From assembly GCF_042237075.1 (NCBI RefSeq), contig NZ_JBCGDC010000020.1, forward strand, positions 17,416 through 81,415: a stretch of 64,000 nt of DNA, read 5' to 3'. The notes under the pieces are model-generated. The model saw only the letters and a list, made by a program, of their open reading frames with translations, was not told where the DNA came from and ran no database searches. Positions 1-7,192 of this stretch are shown piece after piece. The stretch's first letter is position 1. The number at the start of each line of letters is the position of its first letter. The DNA is from Polymorphospora lycopeni (GTDB lineage Bacteria; Actinomycetota; Actinomycetes; Mycobacteriales; Micromonosporaceae). Both the position numbers and the translations under genes were made by a program.

Positions 1-227
1 TACGGCCCTCCGCGCGTGGGCGGGGGATCGGGCCGGCGCTGCTCGCGCCGGCACTCGCCGAGGCGGACCGCACCGGCACACCGGCCTACCTGGAGACGTC
101 GGCCCCGGCCAACCTCGACTTCTACCGCCGGCTGGGTTTCGCCGTACGGGCCCGGGCCCAGATCCCCGGCGGCCCCCAGGTCTGGGCGATGCACCGCCCT
201 CCGGCCGTACCGCCCACCGCCACCTGA
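1..227 (+). CDS. GNAT-family N-acetyltransferase, 3' end only
   Basis: C-terminal 74 codons of a gene that starts outside the window, read in frame from base 3 to a TGA at 225-227. The fragment shows the second half of a GCN5-related acetyltransferase: the acetyl-CoA loop GRGIGPALL, then ETSAPANLDFYRRLGF, which matches the usual beta5/alpha4 part of the fold where the Tyr lies near the thioester. GNAT enzymes move an acetyl group from acetyl-CoA to an amine. The substrate cannot be inferred from this fragment. It converges on the FtsX-like permease gene, with a hairpin between them. Confidence 0.8.
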   Translation, partial: RPSARGRGIGPALLAPALAEADRTGTPAYLETSAPANLDFYRRLGFAVRARAQIPGGPQVWAMHRPPAVPPTAT

Positions 228-235
228 GCCGAAGC

Positions 236-265
236 GGGCCTGCCGGGACCGGTCACGGCAGGCCC
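236..265. terminator. Hairpin between convergent genes
   Basis: Perfect 10-bp arms GGGCCTGCCG and CGGCAGGCCC with a 10-nt loop, nine bases after the acetyltransferase stop and just beyond the stop of the opposing permease gene. There is no T tract, which is common for actinobacterial terminators. Position suggests bidirectional termination. Confidence 0.6.
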
Positions 266-271
266 ACCCGC

Positions 272-2614
272 TCATTCCGTACGCAGCCCGTCCGGGCGCA
301 TCAGCCGCCACAGGACCGGCAGGCTCAGTACGGTGACCAGCAGCACCACCCCGGCGGCCACCCCGGTGATCTGGCCGATGCTGGTCCAGTCGATCCGGAC
401 CGAGAGGTCGACCATCGACATCAGCACCGCGCCGAGCCCCAGCCCCACACCGATCGCCAGGGCCAGCCCGAGCACCACCGGTACGGCGGTCTGCAACAGC
501 ACCGACCAGGTCAGCGTGCTGCGCCGGGTCCCGAACGCGACCAGTACGGCGAGCAGCCGCTGACGTTCCCGGAGCTGCTCCAGGGTGGTCACGAGCATGC
601 TGGCGCCGATCAGCAGCAGGGTCAGCACGGCGCCGACGAACAGGCCCAGCCGGATGTCGGCGAACCGGTCGTTCTCCCGCAACGCCACCCGCTCGATGAC
701 CGAGAGGTAGGGGCTCGCCTTGACCGCGGTGGTACGCAGGTGCTCGACGGCGTCCGGCTCGGCCGGGTCGAGGTTGACGTAGAACTCGACCCGGCCGTGT
801 CGCAGGACGTCCGGCGGTAGTGCCTCCGGCGTCACGTACAGCCGGGCGGCGTCCTGTAGTGGTGAGTCCGGGTGCGCGGCGACCATCCGGGTGCCGGCGG
901 GAATCGTCCACTCCGTCGCCGTACCGCCGCTCATCACGACCCGCTCACCCGGCTTCGGCGCCGGCGCGTCGGGGACCGGCTGGGCGGCCTCGCTCATGAA
1001 GACGTCCCCGGCGGCACAGCTTTCCAACCGGGCGAACTCGGCCAGCATGGCGCAGTCGCCGACGACCAGGTGCACCCCGGCCGGCAGGCCCCCCGGCGCG
1101 GGCTCGGCGACGCTGGCGGCGTACACGGTGCTGAAGCCGGAGACGTCGCGTATCCCGGTCGTCTCGCGCAACCGCCGGAGGGCCGACTCGGTCTCCGAGT
1201 GGCCGCCCAGGGACCAGCCCCACACCTGGAACTGGGCCCGCTCGGGGTCCTGCCCCGTCTCCTCCACGTAGTCGGCGCTCACCCCGGCGAAGAGCATCTG
1301 CAGGGCGATCGCGCCCGCCGAGGCGACCGCGATGCCACTGACGACGCGGGCCGACGTACCGCTGCTGAGCTGTAGCCGCCGGGTGGCGAGCTGCCACGGC
1401 ACCGCGCCGCCCGACAACCGCCCGACCACCGCCTCGACCAGCCAGGGCAGCAGGACGGCCACGCCGATCAGCAGCAGCACCGCCCCGGCCGCGATCTGCG
1501 TCTCGTTGCCGCCCCCGGATTCCGCGTCGATCGTGCCGATCAGCGGGGTGAGCAGGGCCAGCCCGAGGACCGGGGGCACCAGCCGCCACCAGAGCCGGCG
1601 CCGGGTGCCGGCGGCGTGCCGGACCACACCGAGCGGTTCGATGACCACCCGGCGCAGGGCGAAGACGGTCACGGCCACCGCGGCGGCGGGTACGGCCAGC
1701 ACGATGAGCAGGGCGAGCGGCAGGGTCGGCCGGATGTCACCGGCGAAAAGGGTCACGTCGGCGACGGTGACCAGCTCCACCAGTTGCCGCCCGGCGAAGA
1801 AACAGACGGCGCCGACGCCGAGCCCGAGGACCGACGCGAACGCCGCCTCACCGGCGGCGATCCGGCGGGTCATCGCGCCGTCCGCGCCGACCAGCCGCAA
1901 CGCGGCGAGCCGTCGGTCCCGGCGGTCGCTGCCGGACCGTACGGCCGCGCCGATGAAGACCGCGACCGGCAACAGCAGTACGGCGAGGATGACCACGGTG
2001 AGCATGAGGAGGACCGGGTCCAGCCCTTCGCTGTCGTCCGGCGTCCCGAACCCGTCGATCCGGCGGGCGTGATCGGGGTCGAGGCTGTCGCTGCCCAGGT
2101 AGAACGCGTGCTCCAGCGCGCCGCCCAGCCCCTCGTCACCGATCGTGCCGACGATCCGGGCGTCGAGCCGCTCGCGCAGCAGGGCACCGTCCGGGCCGGT
2201 GAGCAGTTTCTCCAGGCTGGGGGAGACGACCATCTCGCCCGGACCGGGCAGTTCGGTCACCCCCGGCGGCCGGGGTGCGTCGGGCCCCTCGGGTTGCAGC
2301 ATCCGGCCGTAGACGTGCTCGCCCCGGTATCTGGTGCCGACGTCGACGATCAGCAGCGTGTCGTCGCCGGCGGGCAGTTCCTGTTGGGTGAAGCGCAGGT
2401 CGGAGCGGGCGGAGGTGCGTTCCGAGCGCGCGTCGAGCATGTTGGGAATGGCGGCGGAGACCAGCAGCAGGGCCACGCCGAGCCCGACCCCGACCGCGGT
2501 CAGGACCGTACGCGTCCAGCCCTCCCGGCCGCCGCTGACCGCCAGCCGGCAACCGAGGACCAGGTCGGTGATCCACCGCCCGACGCCGACCCTTCGCCTA
2601 CTTCGCTCGGTCAT
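272..2614 (-). CDS. ABC transporter permease, FtsX-like (MacB-type), 780 aa
   Basis: Integral membrane partner of the ATPase encoded just upstream at 2669-3388. It has an N-terminal transmembrane helix (about residues 30-55), an extracytoplasmic stretch, an FtsX-type three-helix block near 200-330, two further helices near 345-400, a large extracytoplasmic domain (about 430-640), and a second FtsX block at the C-terminus. The internal duplication and length fit actinobacterial two-FtsX permeases of the MacB/LolCDE superfamily, which act as mechanotransmission exporters. It is the last gene of a PadR-ATPase-permease operon on the minus strand, so export of a toxic amphiphile or peptide is a reasonable inference. 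The substrate is unknown. Confidence 0.88.
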   Translation of the reverse strand: MTERSRRRVGVGRWITDLVLGCRLAVSGGREGWTRTVLTAVGVGLGVALLLVSAAIPNMLDARSERTSARSDLRFTQQELPAGDDTLLIVDVGTRYRGEHVYGRMLQPEGPDAPRPPGVTELPGPGEMVVSPSLEKLLTGPDGALLRERLDARIVGTIGDEGLGGALEHAFYLGSDSLDPDHARRIDGFGTPDDSEGLDPVLLMLTVVILAVLLLPVAVFIGAAVRSGSDRRDRRLAALRLVGADGAMTRRIAAGEAAFASVLGLGVGAVCFFAGRQLVELVTVADVTLFAGDIRPTLPLALLIVLAVPAAAVAVTVFALRRVVIEPLGVVRHAAGTRRRLWWRLVPPVLGLALLTPLIGTIDAESGGGNETQIAAGAVLLLIGVAVLLPWLVEAVVGRLSGGAVPWQLATRRLQLSSGTSARVVSGIAVASAGAIALQMLFAGVSADYVEETGQDPERAQFQVWGWSLGGHSETESALRRLRETTGIRDVSGFSTVYAASVAEPAPGGLPAGVHLVVGDCAMLAEFARLESCAAGDVFMSEAAQPVPDAPAPKPGERVVMSGGTATEWTIPAGTRMVAAHPDSPLQDAARLYVTPEALPPDVLRHGRVEFYVNLDPAEPDAVEHLRTTAVKASPYLSVIERVALRENDRFADIRLGLFVGAVLTLLLIGASMLVTTLEQLRERQRLLAVLVAFGTRRSTLTWSVLLQTAVPVVLGLALAIGVGLGLGAVLMSMVDLSVRIDWTSIGQITGVAAGVVLLVTVLSLPVLWRLMRPDGLRTE

Positions 2615-2668
2615 GCGTCACCTCGCTTCGCTCGGTGGCCGCATGACCGGGGCAGAACCCGCGCTCGG

Positions 2669-3388
2669 TCATCGGCCGGTCAGCTCCATCTCGCGGGTCC
2701 GGCCGTCGCGCACCACGATCTCCCGATCCGAGTACGCCGCGACGCGCGGCTCGTGGGTCACCAGCACCACGGCGGCGCCGGTCTCCCGGGCGGCCTCGGT
2801 CAGCAGCGTCATGACCCGCTCGCCGTTGAGCGAGTCGAGGGCACCGGTCGGCTCGTCGGCGAAGACCACCCGTGGGCCGGTGACCAGCGAGCGGGCGACC
2901 GCGACCCGCTGGCCCTGGCCGCCGGAGATCTCGCCGGGGCGCTTGTGCGCGACGTCGGTGACCTCCAGCCGCTCCAGCCATTCGGTGGCCCGGCGTTCGG
3001 CCGCCCGGCGCCGGTGCCCGTCCAGCCGCAGCGGTAGGGCGACGTTTTCCAGGCAGGTCAGTTCGGGCACCAGTTGGCCGAACTGGAAGACGAACCCGAA
3101 CTCGCTGCGGCGCAGCGCGCTGCGGGCGGCGTCCGACATGCCCGACAGTTCACGGCCGCGGTAGACGATCCGGCCGCTGTCGGGAGCGACGATCCCGGCC
3201 GCGCAGTGCAGCAGGGTCGACTTTCCGGAGCCGGACGGTCCCATGATCGCGACGACCTCGCCCGCGGCGAGTTCCATCGACGCGCCGGCGAGGGCGGTGG
3301 TGGGACCGAACGACTTGTGCAGGTCGACGGCGGTGAGCAGGGTCTCGCTCGGCAGGCTCCGGGCGCCCGCGTCGGTCGCGTGTTTCAT
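2669..3388 (-). CDS. ABC transporter ATP-binding protein (LolD/MacB type), 239 aa
   Basis: Nucleotide-binding subunit for the FtsX-like permease. Walker A is GPSGSGKST, the signature reads SGGQGQRVAVARSL, Walker B is VVFADEPTGALDS, and the switch histidine lies in LVTHEPRVAAYSD. The DEPTGALDS sequence is typical of the LolD/MacB/FtsE group. The ATG at 3388 is preferred because it overlaps the padR stop (ATGA) and follows a strong AGGAGG ribosome site. A longer frame to 3442 would run into padR. Translational coupling with padR is implied by the overlap. Confidence 0.93.
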   Translation of the reverse strand: MKHATDAGARSLPSETLLTAVDLHKSFGPTTALAGASMELAAGEVVAIMGPSGSGKSTLLHCAAGIVAPDSGRIVYRGRELSGMSDAARSALRRSEFGFVFQFGQLVPELTCLENVALPLRLDGHRRRAAERRATEWLERLEVTDVAHKRPGEISGGQGQRVAVARSLVTGPRVVFADEPTGALDSLNGERVMTLLTEAARETGAAVVLVTHEPRVAAYSDREIVVRDGRTREMELTGR

Positions 3389-3909
3389 GGCCGTACCTCC
3401 TGCGCGAGTTGGTCGAGGCGGGCGGCGGTGAGTTCGAGCCACCGCAGGTCGGCCTCGAGGTGGAACAGCGCATAGTCGCAGATGAGGTGGTCGGGCAGGC
3501 CACCGTTGTTCTTGCGGCGGGTCAGTTCGCGCATGAGGCGCAGGTGTTCGGCCCGCTGGGTGTCGAGGATCTCGGCGGCGGGGCGTCCGGTCAGCAGCGC
3601 CAGCACGACCTTGGAGTAGAGGGTGTTCTGGAGGTAGAGGTCGGGCTTTTCGGGCTGGGCGAGCCAGCGTTGCACGTCGGTGATCCCGGCGTCGGTGATG
3701 GCGTACCGCTTGCGCTCCGGGCCGCCGCCGGGCTCCACCCCGTCGACCTCGATGAGGCCGTTCTTGAGCAGCCGGGAGAGGGTCGCGTAGACCTGCCCGT
3801 AGGCCAGTGGCCGGCCCTGGCCGAACCGTTCGTCGTATGTGCGCTTCAGGTCGTAGCCGTGCGACGGCCGAGACTCCAGCAGCCCCAGGAACGTCTGTCC
3901 GATTGCCAT
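3385..3909 (-). CDS. PadR-family transcriptional regulator, 174 aa
   Basis: Phenolic-acid/multidrug type winged-helix repressor. The N-terminus MAIGQTFLGLLESRPSHGYDLKR and the GQVYATLSRLLKNGLIE helix-wing region are the PadR signature. The C-terminal half (about residues 95-170) is the helical dimerisation domain of the Vir-like subgroup. It heads a three-gene operon and overlaps the ATPase start by 4 nt. A 15-bp inverted repeat covers its promoter region, so autorepression with ligand-induced release of the exporter genes is the likely circuit. A TAGTGT hexamer ends 7 nt before the ATG and there is no ribosome-binding site, so the mRNA is probably leaderless. Confidence 0.92.
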   Translation of the reverse strand: MAIGQTFLGLLESRPSHGYDLKRTYDERFGQGRPLAYGQVYATLSRLLKNGLIEVDGVEPGGGPERKRYAITDAGITDVQRWLAQPEKPDLYLQNTLYSKVVLALLTGRPAAEILDTQRAEHLRLMRELTRRKNNGGLPDHLICDYALFHLEADLRWLELTAARLDQLAQEVRP

Positions 3910-3921
3910 GGGGGGGACACT

Positions 3922-3958
3922 ACACCACGCGTATACACCGTGCGTATACGCGTGGTGT
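3922..3958. promoter_or_regulatory. Perfect 15-bp inverted-repeat operator for padR
   Basis: Arms ACACCACGCGTATAC (3922-3936) and GTATACGCGTGGTGT (3944-3958) are exact reverse complements separated by 7 nt. On the minus strand the repeat runs from the presumed -35 region into the -10 hexamer TAGTGT (3917-3922), whose predicted start site coincides with the padR ATG at 3909. This is where an autorepressor would block RNA polymerase. The GT gene starts at 4039 in the other direction and may share the site. That PadR is the protein bound is inference from position. Confidence 0.7.
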
Positions 3959-4038
3959 GTACGGCGTTTTGTCTGGTCGGTGGCGACTGCGGGGAGCCGG
4001 CCCCCGCCGGGTCGGTAAGCCGTGAAAGACTGCCCGGC

Positions 4039-5646
4039 ATGGTCACCGAGCAGGCTCTCGCGCCCGCCCCGGTGACCAGCCGACGGTGGCGACCCACCCC
4101 CGTCGGGGTCGCGCTGGCCCTCGCCGTGGCCGGCGTCGGCTACCGCCTCGCGGTGCTCCTCGCGCAGGCCCCGCCGACCAACAGCGACGAGGCCACCACC
4201 GGCCTGGTCGCCCTCCACATGAGCCAGGGCCGGGAGTTCCCGCTCTTCTTCTACGGCCAGCACTACATGGGGGCGCTGGAGTCCTACCTGGCCACGCCGC
4301 TGTTCCTGCTGGCCGGGCCGTCGGTGCTCGCCGTACGCCTGCCCAACCTGCTGCTCTACACCGCCTTCCTGGCCCTGATGTGGCGGCTGACCAGCCGCCT
4401 CTACTCGCCGTGGCTGGCCGCCTTCACCGTCGGCCTGCTGGCGCTGGGCTCCGACCGGATCCTGAAGAACCAACTCGTGGCCGGCGGCGGCTATCCCGAG
4501 ATGAATCCGGCCGGCGCCCTGCTGATGCTGCTCGCGGTCAACCTCGGCCTGGGCGTCGTACGCCGCCGCACCGCCGCGTACGCCGTCTTCGGTCTGGTCG
4601 CCGGCCTCACCCTCTGGGACGACTGGCTGGTCCTGCCGTACGTCGGCGCGGCCGGCCTGCTGCTGCTCGTGACCGGCTGGCGTGAGCTGCGGGGCCGCCC
4701 CGGCGCCGCGCTCGCGGCCGGGCTGGTGGTGGGACTGGTGCCGATCGTCGTCCACAACCTGACCGCCGCGCCGGAGCACCGGTCGCTGGCCGTCTACGCG
4801 AACCTCAGCGGTGGGGTCGACGCGTCCTGGCCGGACCGGCTCTTCGGCGGCGTGCTCTTCGGCCTGCCGATGGGCACCGGGCTGTGCGACCCCGGCCGCT
4901 GCGCGCCGTGGCAGCTCTTGTGGGGGGTGCTGGCGCCGGTCCTGCTGGTCGTCGCGGGCGTGCTCGCCTGGCGGGGACTGCGCCGGGCACCGGCCGGTGC
5001 CGGGTATGCCGGTCCCGGCCCGCGGTGGGTCGTGCCGGCCGGCCGGCTCGCGCTCGTCGTGGCCGCGGCGCTGACCCTGCTCGCATACGCGTCCAGCGGC
5101 GCCGCCGGCAGGACGCCGGTGGAGAGCGCCCGCTACCTGTCCTGCCTGCTGATCTCCCTACCGGCCCTGCTCTGGCCGCTGTGGACGCTGGCCACGCGGG
5201 GGCGGTGGCGGGTGGCCGGTCGCGTCACGCTGGCGGCCCTGGCCGCCACGATGGTCGCCGCGACGGCCGCGCTCGTCGCCCACCTGCCGGCGTACGGCCG
5301 GCAGGCCGACGCCCGCGCGGAGCTGATCGCGGCACTCGACGAGCGCGGGATAACCCGCTTCTACGGCGGCTACTGGACCTGCCTGCCGATCACCCTCGCC
5401 ACCCGGGAACGGATCGTGTGCGCGGTCATCGACGACGACCTGCGCCCCGGCTGGGACCGCTACGGCCCGCACCGGGACCTGGTCGCAGCCGCCCCCGACC
5501 CGGCGTACGTCCTGCCGGCCGGCAGTCCGGCCAGCCGGGCGGTCGGCGCGGCGATCGCCGCGGCGGGGGTGCCCTCGACGATCACGACCGTCGCCGGCCA
5601 CGACATCCACCAGCCCGCCGGCCGGGTCGGCCTGCCCCGCCGCTGA
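4039..5646 (+). CDS. GT-C fold membrane glycosyltransferase (PMT/ArnT-like), 535 aa
   Basis: Polytopic membrane protein with about ten predicted helices. After helix 1 comes PPTNSDEATTGLVALHM; the acidic pair in the first extracytoplasmic loop is the hallmark of GT-C enzymes such as dolichol-P-mannose mannosyltransferases (GT39) and ArnT (GT83). It is followed by FFYGQHYMGALESYL, also seen in this group. Such enzymes move a sugar from a polyprenyl phosphate to protein or lipid outside the membrane. The C-terminal 100 residues form a soluble tail. The start at ATG 4039 follows a basic/Pro-rich N-terminus; upstream in-frame sequence lies antisense to padR and is not used. The acceptor is unknown. 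Confidence 0.75.
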   Translation: MVTEQALAPAPVTSRRWRPTPVGVALALAVAGVGYRLAVLLAQAPPTNSDEATTGLVALHMSQGREFPLFFYGQHYMGALESYLATPLFLLAGPSVLAVRLPNLLLYTAFLALMWRLTSRLYSPWLAAFTVGLLALGSDRILKNQLVAGGGYPEMNPAGALLMLLAVNLGLGVVRRRTAAYAVFGLVAGLTLWDDWLVLPYVGAAGLLLLVTGWRELRGRPGAALAAGLVVGLVPIVVHNLTAAPEHRSLAVYANLSGGVDASWPDRLFGGVLFGLPMGTGLCDPGRCAPWQLLWGVLAPVLLVVAGVLAWRGLRRAPAGAGYAGPGPRWVVPAGRLALVVAAALTLLAYASSGAAGRTPVESARYLSCLLISLPALLWPLWTLATRGRWRVAGRVTLAALAATMVAATAALVAHLPAYGRQADARAELIAALDERGITRFYGGYWTCLPITLATRERIVCAVIDDDLRPGWDRYGPHRDLVAAAPDPAYVLPAGSPASRAVGAAIAAAGVPSTITTVAGHDIHQPAGRVGLPRR

Positions 5647-5710
5647 CGAACCCCGGTCGAACCGGTCCACCGCCGGCCGACCTGGCCGGCCGGGGCCGGC
5701 GGCCGGCGAC

Positions 5711-5716
5711 TAGGGT
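5711..5716 (+). promoter_or_regulatory. -10 hexamer TAGGGT for a leaderless mini-ORF
   Basis: TAGGGT fits the actinobacterial TANNNT -10 pattern. It lies 6 nt before the ATG at 5723, so the expected transcript begins at or next to the start codon of the 7-codon ORF. No convincing -35 element is visible in the GC-rich upstream DNA. Confidence 0.45.
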
Positions 5717-5722
5717 CGGGTC

Positions 5723-5746
5723 ATGATCACACGGGTGCTGTCGTGA
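5723..5746 (+). CDS. 7-codon leaderless uORF (MITRVLS) coupled to the next gene
   Basis: ATG at 5723 reads M-I-T-R-V-L-S and stops at TGA 5744-5746. That stop overlaps the GTG start of the hydroxyacid dehydrogenase (GTGA at 5743-5746). The dehydrogenase has no Shine-Dalgarno sequence, so termination-reinitiation from this leaderless uORF is an economical way to start it. Alternatively the transcript may extend from upstream and the uORF may be chance. Three of the seven residues are Ile, Val and Leu, which could be coincidental. Confidence 0.4.
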   Translation: MITRVLS

Positions 5747-6669
5747 AGGTCTGGGTCGCGCACGAGCACGGCGTCGGGCTGATGGGCGGGCTGCCGGACG
5801 GGGTCACGGTCGAGATCGTGACCGGCCCGGACCGGCTGCCGTCGGACCCCGCCGGGGTGTCGTTCTGGGTCCCGCCGTTCCTCGCCCAGGGCGGCACCGT
5901 ACGCCTCGCGGAGAAGCTGCCCGACCTGAAGGTGGTGCAACTGCTCTCGGCCGGCGCCGACGCCTGGGTCGGCCGGCTGCCCGCCGGCGTCACGCTCTGC
6001 GACGCCCGGGGTGTGCACGACTCGTCCACGGCCGAGTGGGCGGTCACCGCGATCCTGTCGTACCTGCGCGCGTTCCCGCCGTTCATCCGGGCGCAGGCCC
6101 GCGGCGAGTGGGCGTACGCGGACTTCACCCCCACCGACGAGCTGGCCGGCAAGCGGGTGCTGATCGTCGGCGCCGGCTCGATCGGCGCGGCACTGGCGGC
6201 CCGGCTGGCGCCCTTCGAGGTCGAGCTGACCCGGGTGGCCCGTACGCCCCGGCCGGACGAGGGCGTCCACGGGGTGGCCGACCTGCCCGCCCTGCTGCCC
6301 ACGGCCGACGTGGTGGTGGTGATCGTGCCGCTGACCGACCAGACCCGGGGCCTGATCGACGCCGGGTTCCTCGCCGCGCTGCCGGACGGGGCGCTGCTGG
6401 TCAACGCGGCCCGCGGCCCGGTCGCCGACACGGCGGCCCTGGTGGCCGAACTGTCCACCGGCCGGATCGGCGCGGCGCTCGACGTCACCGACCCGGAACC
6501 GCTGCCGGCCGGCCACCCGCTGTGGACGCTGCCGAACGTGCTGATCACCCCACACGTCGCGGGTTCGGTGAAGGGCGTGCTCCCGCGGGCCTACCGGCTC
6601 GCCGGGGCCCAGTTGCGCCGGTTCGCCGGCGGTGAACCGCTGGTCAACCAGGTCGCCGACGGATACTGA
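5743..6669 (+). CDS. D-isomer specific 2-hydroxyacid dehydrogenase, NAD(P)-dependent, 308 aa
   Basis: Cytosolic oxidoreductase interconverting a 2-hydroxyacid and 2-ketoacid. The dinucleotide motif GAGSIG is at residues 143-148. The catalytic set is Arg224 (NAARG), Glu252 (DPEPLP) and His271 (TPHVAG), all in place. With 308 residues it is the short, ACT-less type (glyoxylate/hydroxypyruvate reductase-like). The GTG start at 5743 is taken because the Rossmann-like N-terminal domain begins at once (MKVWVAHEHG). It is probably coupled to the preceding mini-ORF. The substrate cannot be assigned from sequence alone. Confidence 0.88.
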   Translation: MKVWVAHEHGVGLMGGLPDGVTVEIVTGPDRLPSDPAGVSFWVPPFLAQGGTVRLAEKLPDLKVVQLLSAGADAWVGRLPAGVTLCDARGVHDSSTAEWAVTAILSYLRAFPPFIRAQARGEWAYADFTPTDELAGKRVLIVGAGSIGAALAARLAPFEVELTRVARTPRPDEGVHGVADLPALLPTADVVVVIVPLTDQTRGLIDAGFLAALPDGALLVNAARGPVADTAALVAELSTGRIGAALDVTDPEPLPAGHPLWTLPNVLITPHVAGSVKGVLPRAYRLAGAQLRRFAGGEPLVNQVADGY

Positions 6670-6688
6670 CACCCGCGCGGGCCGGCGG

Positions 6689-7063
6689 TCAGCCGGTCGC
6701 GTCGACCCGGTTGCCGCTCGCCTCGACGAGCCGGGGCAGGTCGGCGGCCCGGACCGCCGGCAGGCCGACCGCGTGCCCGTCGGCCAGCAGCACCATCGCC
6801 CGCCCGCGCCGGTCGGCGGCCAGTTCCCGGATCTGCGACCAGGCGATACGCCGGCCGCCGAGCAGCGCCCGGATCCGGATGCCGGCCGGATCGGCGTCGG
6901 TGCCGGCCCGCCACGCCCACATCGCCAGCGCGAGCGGCACCAGCAGGATCGGCGCGAGGAACCACGAGACGCTGGCCAGCGGGATCGCGCCGACGAATCC
7001 GACGATCGCCGCCACCAGGATCGCCTGCGGATAACGGAACTGGACTGGTCGGGCAGTGGTCAC
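6689..7063 (-). CDS. Small membrane protein with bacterial PH-like domain, 124 aa
   Basis: Begins MTTARPVQFRYPQAILVAAIVGFVG: a short cytoplasmic lead, then two adjacent hydrophobic helices (about residues 14-32 and 36-54). The C-terminal half, RIRALLGGRRIAWSQIRELAADRRGRAMV, has the beta-rich pattern of bacterial PH-domain proteins (low molecular weight protein antigen 6 / PH_6 type). The GTG at 7063 is chosen over a start 31 codons further out, which would put an unusual basic extension ahead of the first helix. Function is unknown. It converges on the dehydrogenase gene, 19 bp apart. Confidence 0.72.
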   Translation of the reverse strand: MTTARPVQFRYPQAILVAAIVGFVGAIPLASVSWFLAPILLVPLALAMWAWRAGTDADPAGIRIRALLGGRRIAWSQIRELAADRRGRAMVLLADGHAVGLPAVRAADLPRLVEASGNRVDATG

Positions 7064-7192
7064 CCCACCATCCTGCCACCCGCCACGGCGCCGGGGCGTA
7101 ACCTGGTCGCCGCACTCCTCGTTGACCCGTTGATAGGTGCGGTGCCGCCGCACCACGAAACCCTCGCCCCCTCCGCGAAGGTGACCGCCGCC

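Noticed and set aside
3385..4779. A PadR protein of 464 residues starting at 4779
   Set aside because: The first 290 residues are antisense to the glycosyltransferase and lack PadR similarity; the family N-terminus begins at 3909.
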